Positions 7,974 to 14,263 of a stretch of DNA of 31,682 bases are shown here, in pieces (the stretch's first letter is position 1; each line of letters opens with the position of its first letter). This DNA is from a virus. Below the pieces are notes generated by a model. The model saw only the letters and a list, made by a program, of their open reading frames with translations. It was not told the origin of the DNA and did not search any database. Location: IMG/VR virus record IMGVR_UViG_3300042309_000994, positions 1-31,682 of that record; one strand, given 5' to 3'. The translations under genes and the position numbers were made by a program.

Positions 7974-8050
7974 GGTCGCCCCGCGCTGCCTAAGAGCATG
8001 AAGCCCAGAGCCACGCGGGGCGTGGCCGTTCAGCAGACCGCAGGGCGACC
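7974..8050 (-). ncRNA. candidate structured RNA or DNA element
   Basis: On the minus strand, 12 bases from 8050 downward (GGTCGCCCTGCG) pair with the 12 bases ending at 7974 (CGCGGGGCGACC), with one wobble. After a two-base bulge, CTGC pairs with GCAG. Inside the closing stem is a second hairpin, GCCACGC-CCC-GCGTGGC (8010-8026). The result is a compact element of about 77 nt with a 16-bp closing stem. The plus strand can fold similarly. No anticodon arm or T-arm consensus is present, so it is not a tRNA. Whether it is transcribed is unknown; it could equally be a DNA-level recognition structure. Confidence 0.35.
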
Positions 8051-8069
8051 GTATGTTGTGGGAATACGG
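8049..8069. other. 6-bp hairpin next to the structured element
   Basis: CCGTAT (8049-8054) and ATACGG (8064-8069) form an inverted repeat with a 9-base loop. It abuts the outer stem of the preceding element and shares two bases with it. Confidence 0.4.
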
Positions 8070-8082
8070 CAACTCAGGGCGC

Positions 8083-8109
8083 GCCGGGCCACGGGATCGG
8101 CCCTTCGGC
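8083..8109 (-). terminator. GC-rich hairpin after the tail-fibre operon
   Basis: GCCGGGCC and GGCCC-ttc-GGC form a stem with a small bulge, 4 bp beyond the stop codon of the 8113-8469 gene on the minus strand. The position suits a transcription terminator or an mRNA-stabilising hairpin. There is no U-tract, so intrinsic termination is uncertain. Confidence 0.45.
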
Positions 8110-8112
8110 TCG

Positions 8113-8469
8113 TCAGCTCTTGAACATGACGAACCCGGTCGTGCCGGTGCTGTTCGTCGTGGCCGAGACGATCTTCAAGAACTCGGTGCCGAAAACCTCA
8201 TCGGGCAGGCTATAGGCCCGACCATCGGTGGTAGATGGTGCAAGAGTGAGATCGGCAGCGCTGCCGTCCACCTTGTAGAGTCGGCGGAAAGAGCCGGTAG
8301 GGGATGAACAGACCCACATCTGGAGCGTGGTGGCGGCAGTCGAGATCGTGCCGATGGAGACGATTGCACCAGCAACGTCACGCATATCAAGCGTCGTGGC
8401 CAGGCTGGTCGCGGTATGCAGGGTGATGTCAAAGTCGCGATATGTGCGACTGATGGTGGCGTTGGACAT
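8113..8469 (-). CDS. unknown, probably virion-associated beta-rich protein
   Basis: A 118-residue protein beginning MSNATISRTYRDFDITLH. It is rich in Thr, Ser and Val, with alternating short strands (AIVSIGTISTAATTLQMWVC and the FRRLYKVDGSA region) and no charged clusters, as expected for a beta-sandwich. I do not recognise a family. GGAG lies before the ATG. It is the last gene of a block with an SGNH hydrolase, a BppU-like protein and a LamG-like protein, so a role in the tail tip, or as a fibre or decoration protein, is a reasonable guess from context only. Confidence 0.6.
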   Translation of the reverse strand: MSNATISRTYRDFDITLHTATSLATTLDMRDVAGAIVSIGTISTAATTLQMWVCSSPTGSFRRLYKVDGSAADLTLAPSTTDGRAYSLPDEVFGTEFLKIVSATTNSTGTTGFVMFKS

Positions 8470-8544
8470 TGATTGTCTCCTGTGCCTCTAAGTTAAGTGC
8501 GGGCTGGCTTCCCCTTGCAGACTACGCAGCTACGTGCGGCCAGC

Positions 8545-9738
8545 CTAAGCCAGCCACTCGCGAACGGCGTTTTTCAGGACGGATGCCATGTACAAGTGCC
8601 CGGCAGTCGTCGGGTGGGTCACTCCAGCGTTATATCTGCCCGCTGTTCCGATGATGTCTAAATAAGAAAACCACCGGCTCTTAGAATCCGCCCAAGAATC
8701 AAACGCCGTCTTCAGGGCCGTGTTGATTTTCGTGATATCGGCCGACTGAAAACTGCCCGGCGTCGATGTCACTAGGATGGGGGTGGACGGATAAAGCCTA
8801 CGAAGCTCCGCCCATAGGGCGAGGGCTGCCGTTTGGATCTGGAGCGACGTATACGCTGAGTCGTTCGTGCTGCCCTGCACGACGATGAACGACAACGGAA
8901 GGCCCGTAAAATCGGCGGGCAGTCGCTCAATGTAATTCGCCCAACTGCCACCGTTTTTGTTGATATAGCCGGTGCCGCTCTTTGCGCTGATGTAGCCCCG
9001 CATGCCAAGCATCTTGGTGAGCGCGTTGGCATAGCCATCGGAATCAAGAGTTGCATCGGCACATTGGGCAACGGAGTCGCCAAGCAGACCGAAGCAGAGC
9101 CGCTTGCCGGGCTTCCAAAGAGTGTCACTAGCGGCGACGTATGCATATTGGCCGACCGACGCATTAATCCCTGCGTCGATGCGCACGAGTCGTGCGACGC
9201 CAGACGATGGAAACGTGATTGTGATAGTTGGACTGCCGCTAGTTGACGTTGGGGCGTCGGCCACGAATCTGTTGTTTACCGAAACTCTAGCTTGATGCCT
9301 GTTTCCGCCTGGGTAGCGAAACTGGACCTTGCGAGCGTCAGTCCAGAATTCGATGGAGTGCCCCGCGCTGGCCCACAAAGGCGTTGTGCCTGGCTCGCGG
9401 AACCCGCCGACGTAGGGTATGGCAGCGTTGTTGTTGTAGAGCTTGATTGGGCCGGTCAGAGGCAGGAAGTGCGTCTCGGCGGTGTCGACAACATAGGTCC
9501 TGGACAGCGCGGCGTCATTTGCTTCTGAGTTCGTGACGGTGACGGCTTCCGGCCAGTTCTGGTTCAGGTATGGGTCTGTTGCGTCGCACGCCCGAAGCTG
9601 CGCCTCGAGTTCAATCGCCGCCGTGTCTACGGACGTGCCAGCCGGGCCGATGCCGCCGGTCACGGAAACGCCGATTTGCGTGCCGGAAACGCTGGCGGTG
9701 ATTTGTGGCGCGTTGGTGACGCTTGCGCCAATTGACAT
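8545..9738 (-). CDS. SGNH/GDSL-type hydrolase, probable tail-associated esterase
   Basis: A 397-residue protein with two parts. Residues 1-210 are beta-rich, with a Gly/Ala/Ser-rich start like tail-fibre collars. Residues about 213-397 form an SGNH hydrolase: GLLGDS with nucleophile Ser222, a block II Gly in SGTGYINKNGG, GSTND with Asn292, and THPTTAGH with His375. The usual Asp three residues before the His is Gly here, so the catalytic set is incomplete or arranged differently. Such domains on phage tails often remove acyl groups from surface glycans. The ATG overlaps the upstream stop as TAATG and has GGAGGTG before it. Confidence 0.82.
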   Translation of the reverse strand: MSIGASVTNAPQITASVSGTQIGVSVTGGIGPAGTSVDTAAIELEAQLRACDATDPYLNQNWPEAVTVTNSEANDAALSRTYVVDTAETHFLPLTGPIKLYNNNAAIPYVGGFREPGTTPLWASAGHSIEFWTDARKVQFRYPGGNRHQARVSVNNRFVADAPTSTSGSPTITITFPSSGVARLVRIDAGINASVGQYAYVAASDTLWKPGKRLCFGLLGDSVAQCADATLDSDGYANALTKMLGMRGYISAKSGTGYINKNGGSWANYIERLPADFTGLPLSFIVVQGSTNDSAYTSLQIQTAALALWAELRRLYPSTPILVTSTPGSFQSADITKINTALKTAFDSWADSKSRWFSYLDIIGTAGRYNAGVTHPTTAGHLYMASVLKNAVREWLA

Positions 9739-10055
9739 TACAGCACCTCCACAAAACCGGCCAGCGCCGTTCTGGTTGTCGTGCTTTCGGTCCACTTCAG
9801 GGACCAGCCGTAGGTGCCGCGAGCCAAGGCGGCTGTCTGCGTGTCGGTCAGCGAGACGTTCACCTGCCCTGCCGTGGCCGAGACGAACGACACGGTGAGC
9901 GGCTGCACCTCGGCACCGCTGACGAGCGACGTGATGCCAGCCGTGACGGTGTACCCGGTCATTGTGATGGGGCTAAAGTCGATGAGTGCGCTAAAGTCGT
10001 CGGCCCGCTTGAACGACAGATTGAGAGTGCCCGGCGCTTGGTCGTAGGAAGACAT
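9738..10055 (-). CDS. small baseplate/fibre-like protein (BppU N-domain resemblance)
   Basis: A 105-residue protein beginning MSSYDQAPGTLNLSFKRADD. It reads as one immunoglobulin-like beta-sandwich: LNLSFKRADDFSALIDFS, TGYTVTAGI, PLTVSF and TAGQVNVSLTDTQTAALARG, followed by YGWSLKWTE. The pattern FKRxDDF, then a final strand of TALAGFVEVL, resembles the N-terminal domain of BppU-like baseplate proteins that receive programmed input such as polarised substrates in fibres. The resemblance is by eye. It is linked by TAATG to the SGNH gene, so the two products probably work together in the tail tip. Confidence 0.55.
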   Translation of the reverse strand: MSSYDQAPGTLNLSFKRADDFSALIDFSPITMTGYTVTAGITSLVSGAEVQPLTVSFVSATAGQVNVSLTDTQTAALARGTYGWSLKWTESTTTRTALAGFVEVL

Positions 10056-10058
10056 TTG

Positions 10059-10799
10059 CTACACACCCCACTTTTGCGACAGGTAACGCTCGATAATGGA
10101 CAACTCGGCAGCAGTCAGAGTTTTGTCGTACATCAAGATTTCTGCGACCACGCCAGCAAACCATCGCTGCTGTAACCCGTCTTGCCCGATCTGGAAAGTT
10201 GCGTTTGTCTCGTTTGAGCCAGCCGCAAATGTGCCAGCCTGCGTGCCTTGTGCGCCATTGACGCGAACAGTCAGCGTGGTTGCGCTAATTGTTGCTAACA
10301 CGACTTGGCGACTGGCCGCAACAGTGCCGCCAGCGCTGCTATTGAACAATGCATTGCGGTGGGTCAACGTCCAGCGATTTGGAGTCGCTCCGGTGTTGAT
10401 GTGGATGCCATTTGCCGATGAATTGCGAGCAAATAGCACCGGCTCAAACTGGCTTTTTGTATCGACCATCACTTCGTCTGGGATGACTGCAATGGCATAG
10501 GAAACGTAGCCAGCAATCAGGCTTGCGTTGTAATTTGTTGTTAGCTGGTTGTTTGTGCCATTGAAATACAACGCGCCTTTGCCGTTCATCCCAGAAGCTC
10601 GGTATTCTGGCCTGCTGCTGGCCGTTGCTTGCGTCGCGTTCCCGCCCGTCCCTGCCTTGCTGTTCCATTGCGAGACTGCGCCGCTCACGGTCGTGATCGT
10701 GGACGCGTCGGCACCGTCAAACCACAGCTGCAGGTTGCTAATAGATCGCGGGTCAAAACCGCTGGCACGAGGCCGCAACAATCTAGGGTTCATCGCCAT
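10059..10799 (-). CDS. LamG/concanavalin-like lectin domain protein
   Basis: A 246-residue protein beginning MAMNPRLLRPRASGFDPRSI. It contains LQLWFDGADASTITTVSG, a run through VSQWNSKAG, RPEYRASGMNGKGALYFNG, an internal TLTVRVNGAQ strand and a final LTAAELSIIERYLSQKWG. The combination of LWFDGADAST at the start and ERYLSQKWG at the end is characteristic of LamG-like jelly-roll domains that bind sugars. It probably acts as a receptor-binding module of the virion. The ATG overlaps the stop of the upstream holin-like gene as TGATG. Composition is somewhat A+T-richer than the flanking membrane-protein genes. Confidence 0.75.
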   Translation of the reverse strand: MAMNPRLLRPRASGFDPRSISNLQLWFDGADASTITTVSGAVSQWNSKAGTGGNATQATASSRPEYRASGMNGKGALYFNGTNNQLTTNYNASLIAGYVSYAIAVIPDEVMVDTKSQFEPVLFARNSSANGIHINTGATPNRWTLTHRNALFNSSAGGTVAASRQVVLATISATTLTVRVNGAQGTQAGTFAAGSNETNATFQIGQDGLQQRWFAGVVAEILMYDKTLTAAELSIIERYLSQKWGV

Positions 10800-11089
10800 C
10801 AGTTTGTGCCCTCGGTATTAGCAGGCCGTGCAAGCACCTGCTGGATCTCCTGCTGGCCCTTGGCGAGCTCTTGGAGCGTGTCGGCCTGCTTCGCCATCGT
10901 CTCTTTAGTGCTCTCCAAAAACTCGACGTGCGACTGCACCACCGGCTCCACAACGCTGTCGTGCAGGGCGATCGCCGCTTCACGCCCGAAATACAAGATC
11001 ACGGCGAGGATCACGCACGGCACGCCGAACCGATCCGCGATCCGCAGGAAGGTGTCGAGCACGCCCTGCTTGAGTTCTTCCGCTGTCAT
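10799..11089 (-). CDS. small membrane protein with C-terminal coiled coil (holin-like)
   Basis: A 96-residue protein starting MTAEELKQGVLDTFLRIADR. One membrane segment, GVPCVILAVILYFG (about 23-36), is followed by a heptad-rich helix from HVEFLESTKETMAKQADTLQ onward. The ATG has GGAGAT upstream and overlaps the previous stop as ATGA. A single membrane span plus coiled coil, next to another membrane protein, a lipoprotein-like gene and a peptidase, suggests a holin or spanin component. No family was recognised, so the role comes from context. Confidence 0.6.
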   Translation of the reverse strand: MTAEELKQGVLDTFLRIADRFGVPCVILAVILYFGREAAIALHDSVVEPVVQSHVEFLESTKETMAKQADTLQELAKGQQEIQQVLARPANTEGTN

Positions 11090-11427
11090 CGCCGCATCTC
11101 CGTCTGCCACCCTACCAATGCGATCCGATTGCTGGCAGATTTCATCCACCACGCCAGGATCGCTTTAACAATTTCTTGAATCAGCACACCCAGCACGAGC
11201 GAGAGGATGATGCCCATGCGGACGTTCTGCCGTTCGCTGCGTTCGATGCTCGCGGAAACCTGTTCCAGCATCACGCCGTAGGAGTCGGGCCGGGCCTGCG
11301 AGATCGCCACGGCGGGCCACTTGCGGACAACGCGCCGCACCAGGCGGGAGACGAGGGCTTTCCCGGCGAGGTGCTTCCTAGCCGACAGGCTGGCCCACAC
11401 AGCGGCGTCGAGGTCTTCGAGGCTCAT
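11086..11427 (-). CDS. small membrane protein, candidate holin
   Basis: A 113-residue protein beginning MSLEDLDAAVWASLSARKHL. The N-terminal 70 residues are basic and amphipathic; one membrane span, MGIILSLVLGVLIQEIVKAILAWW, lies at about 71-94, followed by a short basic tail. Start ATG has AGGTGG upstream. It overlaps its neighbours by four bases on both sides (ATGA), which indicates tight coupling with the lipoprotein-like gene before it and the coiled-coil membrane gene after it. Function by context only. Confidence 0.6.
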   Translation of the reverse strand: MSLEDLDAAVWASLSARKHLAGKALVSRLVRRVVRKWPAVAISQARPDSYGVMLEQVSASIERSERQNVRMGIILSLVLGVLIQEIVKAILAWWMKSASNRIALVGWQTEMRR

Positions 11428-11690
11428 TTGGCCACCTTCTTTCCGGTGCCTTTGCAGACGGGGCAGGTAAACACGGAGATTCCATCACCACTGCGAACCT
11501 TGCCCTTGCCGTCGCAGTTTTCGCACTTGTCCGACGCCGGGGCGGGGGCCATCTCCTGCTTCAACTTCTCGGCCATGCGGGCCGTCTCGCACGCGAGATC
11601 CGCCACGATGTCGGGGTGGTCAGGGGCCGGGGCTCCGCAGCCTCTGGCAAAGAGCAGGAACGTGCCGGTGACGAGGGCCGCAGTCTTCAT
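11424..11690 (-). CDS. lipoprotein-like protein with DnaJ-type CxxCxGxG motifs
   Basis: An 88-residue protein starting MKTAALVTGTFLLFARGCGA. The N-terminus looks like a signal peptide ending in a Cys at 18 (ARGC), a poor but possible lipobox. The C-terminal half has CENCDGKGK and CPVCKGTGK, two halves of the zinc-binding motif found in the cysteine-rich region of DnaJ. GGAGG precedes the ATG. It lies between a cysteine peptidase and a candidate holin, in the position where a small outer-envelope spanin might be expected, but a zinc knuckle is not typical of spanins. Function unknown. A much longer open frame here mostly runs antiphase through the peptidase gene and is not real. Confidence 0.6.
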   Translation of the reverse strand: MKTAALVTGTFLLFARGCGAPAPDHPDIVADLACETARMAEKLKQEMAPAPASDKCENCDGKGKVRSGDGISVFTCPVCKGTGKKVAK

Positions 11691-12598
11691 AGGACGCCTC
11701 CGGTCCAATCGGGCAGCGTGCGCGGCGGAAAGCCTGCGTAGCCGCTCAAGGCGAATGAGTCCTCGCCCGAGAGCATCGACGTGCAGGTGGCGGCCTCGAC
11801 CCACCCGGCCGACCGCTGGAACTGCGGCGGCAGGTTCGGGTCTACGCTGCCCGAGTAGCAATCCGCCCACGAGTTCACGCAGAGCAGGGCAGGCTTCGGG
11901 CTCCACCGCACGCCCGCGAACATCATGCAATGAGCCCACTGGCCCATCGGCGTGAGGTAGCCATCGCGGAGCGTCATGGAGAAGCCACGCATGGAGCACA
12001 CGGCCACCGGGTAGCCGTTCTGGATCGCCCGTGCGGCATCCTCGAACGTCTTCACCAAGGCCACGCTGCTCACCTTGTGCTTCGCTGCGAACGGCTCGAA
12101 CCGATCCGGCACGCCGTCGCGGCCCCATTCCTTTTCCCGCTGGCCCGAGTTGTCGGTGAACGCCACGCCGTCGTAGTTCACGCCGTAGTGCAGCGTCCCG
12201 TAGTTGGTCACCGCCTTCGCCGCCGCGCCGCCATAGGAACCGTCGCCCCCGAGGTTGCGGCCGCCGCGAATTTCCACGCGGGAAAAGGCGTAAATCGACG
12301 CTTCGAGCACACGCCCGCCGTAACTCTCTCGCTCGTTTCGCAGGAGGATGTCGCAGGCCGCGAGGATGTCGCACGACAATGCCCAGCCCCAGCCGACGCA
12401 CGAGCCGATCTTCTGTGCTCCACGCTTCCAATCGGGGGCCACCTTGAGCAGGTACTGCCCGAGGTTCACGTCCTTCCGCTCGTCAAGCACCAGATCGGGG
12501 CCAGCCTGCGCGAGCGTGGGCCGGGCGAGCGACGCCAGGAAATCGTCGGTGCCCTTCCGGTCGGGCTGGTATCCCATTAAGGGGATGAAGTCGGCCAC
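11687..12598 (-). CDS. papain-like (C1-type) cysteine peptidase
   Basis: A 303-residue protein with the signature order of C1-fold peptidases: a Cys in KIGSCVGWGWALSCDILA (about 63-80), a His in QWAHCMMFAGV and an Asn in LCVNSWADCYSG. No signal peptide or propeptide of the usual papain length is seen. The start is a GTG preceded by GGAGG at ideal spacing. It sits in a row of small membrane and secreted proteins. As no muramidase, amidase or peptidoglycan endopeptidase is recognisable in the window, this could be the lytic enzyme, acting on cell-wall peptides or envelope protein. Alternatively it could be a virion or anti-host protease. Confidence 0.75.
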   Translation of the reverse strand: MADFIPLMGYQPDRKGTDDFLASLARPTLAQAGPDLVLDERKDVNLGQYLLKVAPDWKRGAQKIGSCVGWGWALSCDILAACDILLRNERESYGGRVLEASIYAFSRVEIRGGRNLGGDGSYGGAAAKAVTNYGTLHYGVNYDGVAFTDNSGQREKEWGRDGVPDRFEPFAAKHKVSSVALVKTFEDAARAIQNGYPVAVCSMRGFSMTLRDGYLTPMGQWAHCMMFAGVRWSPKPALLCVNSWADCYSGSVDPNLPPQFQRSAGWVEAATCTSMLSGEDSFALSGYAGFPPRTLPDWTGGVL

Positions 12599-12601
12599 GG
12601 T

Positions 12602-13081
12602 CTAGCCTCCGTTGCCGTAGCCAGCCCACGCAATCGCCCGGCACGCCTCGCCGTAGGCCCGCCGCAAGTCGGCGTCCACCGGCTTCACGTCGAGGCCCAC
12701 CACGCCCGTCATCGCCTTCTCGACGGCCTCACGCAGGCCGGGGTACTGCCCAGCCTTCACGCCACCTAGCCGACGCCAGGCGATGTCGAGGCTCAGGACG
12801 GTGAAGCCACGCAGCGATCGCGTGTCGGTGAAGATCACCTCGGTGGTCACGGCGTCGCCCGCCACGACCACGGCGGCCTTCTCCCACACGCTCGCCCAGA
12901 TGGCCCGCTCGGCCGGGTTGGCCGCCTTCAACGCACGGGCAACGTCGGCCACCTTCGTCTTCATGTCATCACTCACGCCGTCGATCACGAACGCAGGCGC
13001 GGCCTGCTTTGGCTGTGGAATCCCCACGGCCGCAACGCAGCCGAGTACAAACGCAATGGCAAGCCGAGTGCCGGTTGTCAT
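12602..13081 (-). CDS. secreted protein of unknown function
   Basis: A 159-residue protein starting MTTGTRLAIAFVLGCVAAVG, a likely signal peptide. The mature part is helical and strand-mixed, with DDMKTKVADVARALKAANPA, a VVVAGDAVTTEVIFTD strand pair and LRRAYGEACRAIAWAGYG near the end. I do not recognise a family. Its ATG overlaps the previous stop as ATGA, and it ends only a few bases before the GTG of the cysteine peptidase, so the two are probably expressed together and may both act in the envelope. Product export is an inference from the N-terminus. Confidence 0.65.
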   Translation of the reverse strand: MTTGTRLAIAFVLGCVAAVGIPQPKQAAPAFVIDGVSDDMKTKVADVARALKAANPAERAIWASVWEKAAVVVAGDAVTTEVIFTDTRSLRGFTVLSLDIAWRRLGGVKAGQYPGLREAVEKAMTGVVGLDVKPVDADLRRAYGEACRAIAWAGYGNGG

Positions 13082-13359
13082 TTCTTCGCCTTCGAGGTGT
13101 TGCCGAGCATCACGTCGAGCAGCTGCTGGCACAGGGCCACGCCTTCGGTGCAGCCTGCCGCCCGTAGCCTCGTGGCCAGGTCAAGCACGACGTGCATGTC
13201 TTTGCCCGTCACGCTTGGGGCCGCTTCACCTGCGGCCTCCACCGCACGGTCTTGCCAGTGGGCTTGGGCTTTCCGAGCCAGGGCGGCAATCGCGGGGCCA
13301 GCGACGAGACCAACTGCCGCCAGAGCGGCACAGACACGAATGGCAGCATCAAGATTCAC
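13078..13359 (-). CDS. small membrane-anchored protein of unknown function
   Basis: A 93-residue protein starting from a GTG (MNLDAAIRVCAALAAVGLVA). One N-terminal hydrophobic segment covers about residues 8-27, followed by a soluble part with KAQAHWQDRAVEAAG and a helical end CQQLLDVMLG. The GTG is chosen because GGAGGGA lies at ideal distance and because it overlaps the previous stop as GTGA. The frame extends further upstream, but that part lies in the preceding gene. Function unknown; its neighbours are membrane or secreted proteins. Confidence 0.65.
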   Translation of the reverse strand: MNLDAAIRVCAALAAVGLVAGPAIAALARKAQAHWQDRAVEAAGEAAPSVTGKDMHVVLDLATRLRAAGCTEGVALCQQLLDVMLGNTSKAKK

Positions 13360-13655
13360 TTGGCTCCCTCCACTTGGAGAAGGCACCACCGCAGCAACGC
13401 CTCGCCCTCCTTGGTCTTCATCACGTCGCCAATGTGCCGCACGAGTTGGTCGTCGAGCGGGCTTGAGGTCTTGGCCGCGAGCCACTCGCAAGCGTCAGCC
13501 ACGACGAGCGCCCGGCGGTGCGGGTCCATCTCATTGACCAGCCGCTGGCCGTAGCCGATGAGCGGTGCCCAGGTTTGCAGCAGGCGAATCTGGTCCCAGA
13601 TCGACAGGCCCGCCCCGTACTTGGCGGCTTCCTCAGGGGTCATCTCGTAACTCAT
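13356..13655 (-). CDS. small protein of unknown function
   Basis: A 99-residue, mostly helical protein starting MSYEMTPEEAAKYGAGLSIW. It has IGYGQRLVNEMDPHRRALVV and a C-terminal region GEALLRWCLLQVEGAK. No membrane span or zinc motif is seen and no family is recognised. The ATG follows AGGAGGT at good spacing; an in-frame GTG nine bases earlier overlaps that binding site and is less likely. It is the first gene of the run leading to the membrane and peptidase genes. Confidence 0.65.
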   Translation of the reverse strand: MSYEMTPEEAAKYGAGLSIWDQIRLLQTWAPLIGYGQRLVNEMDPHRRALVVADACEWLAAKTSSPLDDQLVRHIGDVMKTKEGEALLRWCLLQVEGAK

Positions 13656-13667
13656 GGCGGGCACCTC

Positions 13668-13919
13668 CTACCCCGAGTCTGCCCCGCCACCCCCACCGTC
13701 TTGCAGTTCGTCCGCCAAGCCGTTCACCGTGTCATTGCAGAAGTCGTAGAACCAATCGAAGCAGTCCTTCACTTCCTGCCGGGCCTCCTTCACGTCCAGG
13801 CGGTACGGCCAGCGGAAATGGTCGCCATCCTTCACGGTGCCGTCGCCTTCGCAGAGGTAAACGCTGACGTACTTCTGCGAGAAATCCACGACGATCTTGC
13901 CCAGGATCGGGTCGCTCAT
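13668..13919 (-). CDS. small acidic protein of unknown function
   Basis: An 83-residue protein starting MSDPILGKIVVDFSQKYVSV. It has a beta-rich N-terminal half (KIVVDFSQKYVSVYLCEGDG), then an amphipathic helix with an aromatic CFDWFYDFCND stretch, and ends in a Gly-rich tail. The ATG overlaps the upstream HTH gene as ATGA. The frame is open far upstream, but that part is antiphase to real genes. No family recognised. Confidence 0.6.
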   Translation of the reverse strand: MSDPILGKIVVDFSQKYVSVYLCEGDGTVKDGDHFRWPYRLDVKEARQEVKDCFDWFYDFCNDTVNGLADELQDGGGGGADSG

Positions 13920-14263
13920 TCGCCGCCCTCCATGTGCCGCAGATCCTCGGGCGTCTCGATCTGCCGCAGCGTGAACTGCGTGGGCTTCGTCACGGCCCGC
14001 TCGTAGCGGGTGTGTTCGTCCCACCGGGCCTGAATCTCCTTGCAGGCTTGCTCGATCTCGCGGGGCGTGGGGTCGCGCTGGCGTTCGGGCTTGAAGCGCA
14101 GGCGACGGTCGTGCCGGGGTGCCAACTGCCAGACGAACTTCAGCCGCGTCACTTGATCGCGGGTAATATTGAAGTTTTCGCACAGTGCCCGGATCGGTAC
14201 GTGGGAATCCCACTGCACCCGAAACGAAACGATGTCAATCGTGGCCGTGTTGCCGCGTGCCAT
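13916..14263 (-). CDS. helix-turn-helix protein with DPTP-E-I tail
   Basis: A 115-residue protein starting MARGNTATIDIVSFRVQWDS. Residues about 15-55 look like a homeodomain-like HTH: VPIRALCENFNITRDQVTRL. A basic stretch RRLRFKPERQ leads into RDPTPREIEQACKEIQARWD. The same DPTP-x-E-I layout occurs in the gene at 17577-17813, so the two are likely related DNA-binding proteins. AGG lies before the ATG. The last 29 bp of the mobile-looking HNH gene overlap its start, so that insertion left this gene intact. Regulatory target unknown. Confidence 0.65.
   Translation of the reverse strand: MARGNTATIDIVSFRVQWDSHVPIRALCENFNITRDQVTRLKFVWQLAPRHDRRLRFKPERQRDPTPREIEQACKEIQARWDEHTRYERAVTKPTQFTLRQIETPEDLRHMEGGE

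Larger units (their letters stand above)
7735..8112. other. 378-bp gap without a gene, dense in inverted repeats
   Basis: This is the only stretch above 300 bp in which I see no convincing gene. The part near 7744-7857 is A+T-richer and holds three TCGCGA palindromes (7745, 7783, 7852) and a CGGGCA/TGCCCG inverted repeat (7812-7840). From 7919 to 8109 it is GC-rich and contains at least four successive hairpins, listed separately. It lies between the tail-fibre-like genes and the HNH/terminase block, where a promoter, a transcript end, a cos site or a non-coding RNA would all make sense. A TACAAT box is present near 7770 on the minus strand, but without a good -35 box. Confidence 0.6.

Noticed and set aside
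7974-8050. tRNA gene
   Set aside because: The length and closing stem are tRNA-like, but there is no GTTCGA-type T-arm, no plausible anticodon loop and the stem is too long.
7735-8112. IscB-associated HEARO/omega-type RNA
   Set aside because: HNH genes and a structured gap are neighbours, but none of the HNH proteins has the RuvC-like part of IscB, and no matching RNA layout was recognised.
11691-12431. Upstream extension of the lipoprotein-like frame (335 residues in all)
   Set aside because: This part runs out of phase through the cysteine peptidase and is Arg-rich without motifs; only the last 88 codons, with their own GGAGG-ATG, are credible.
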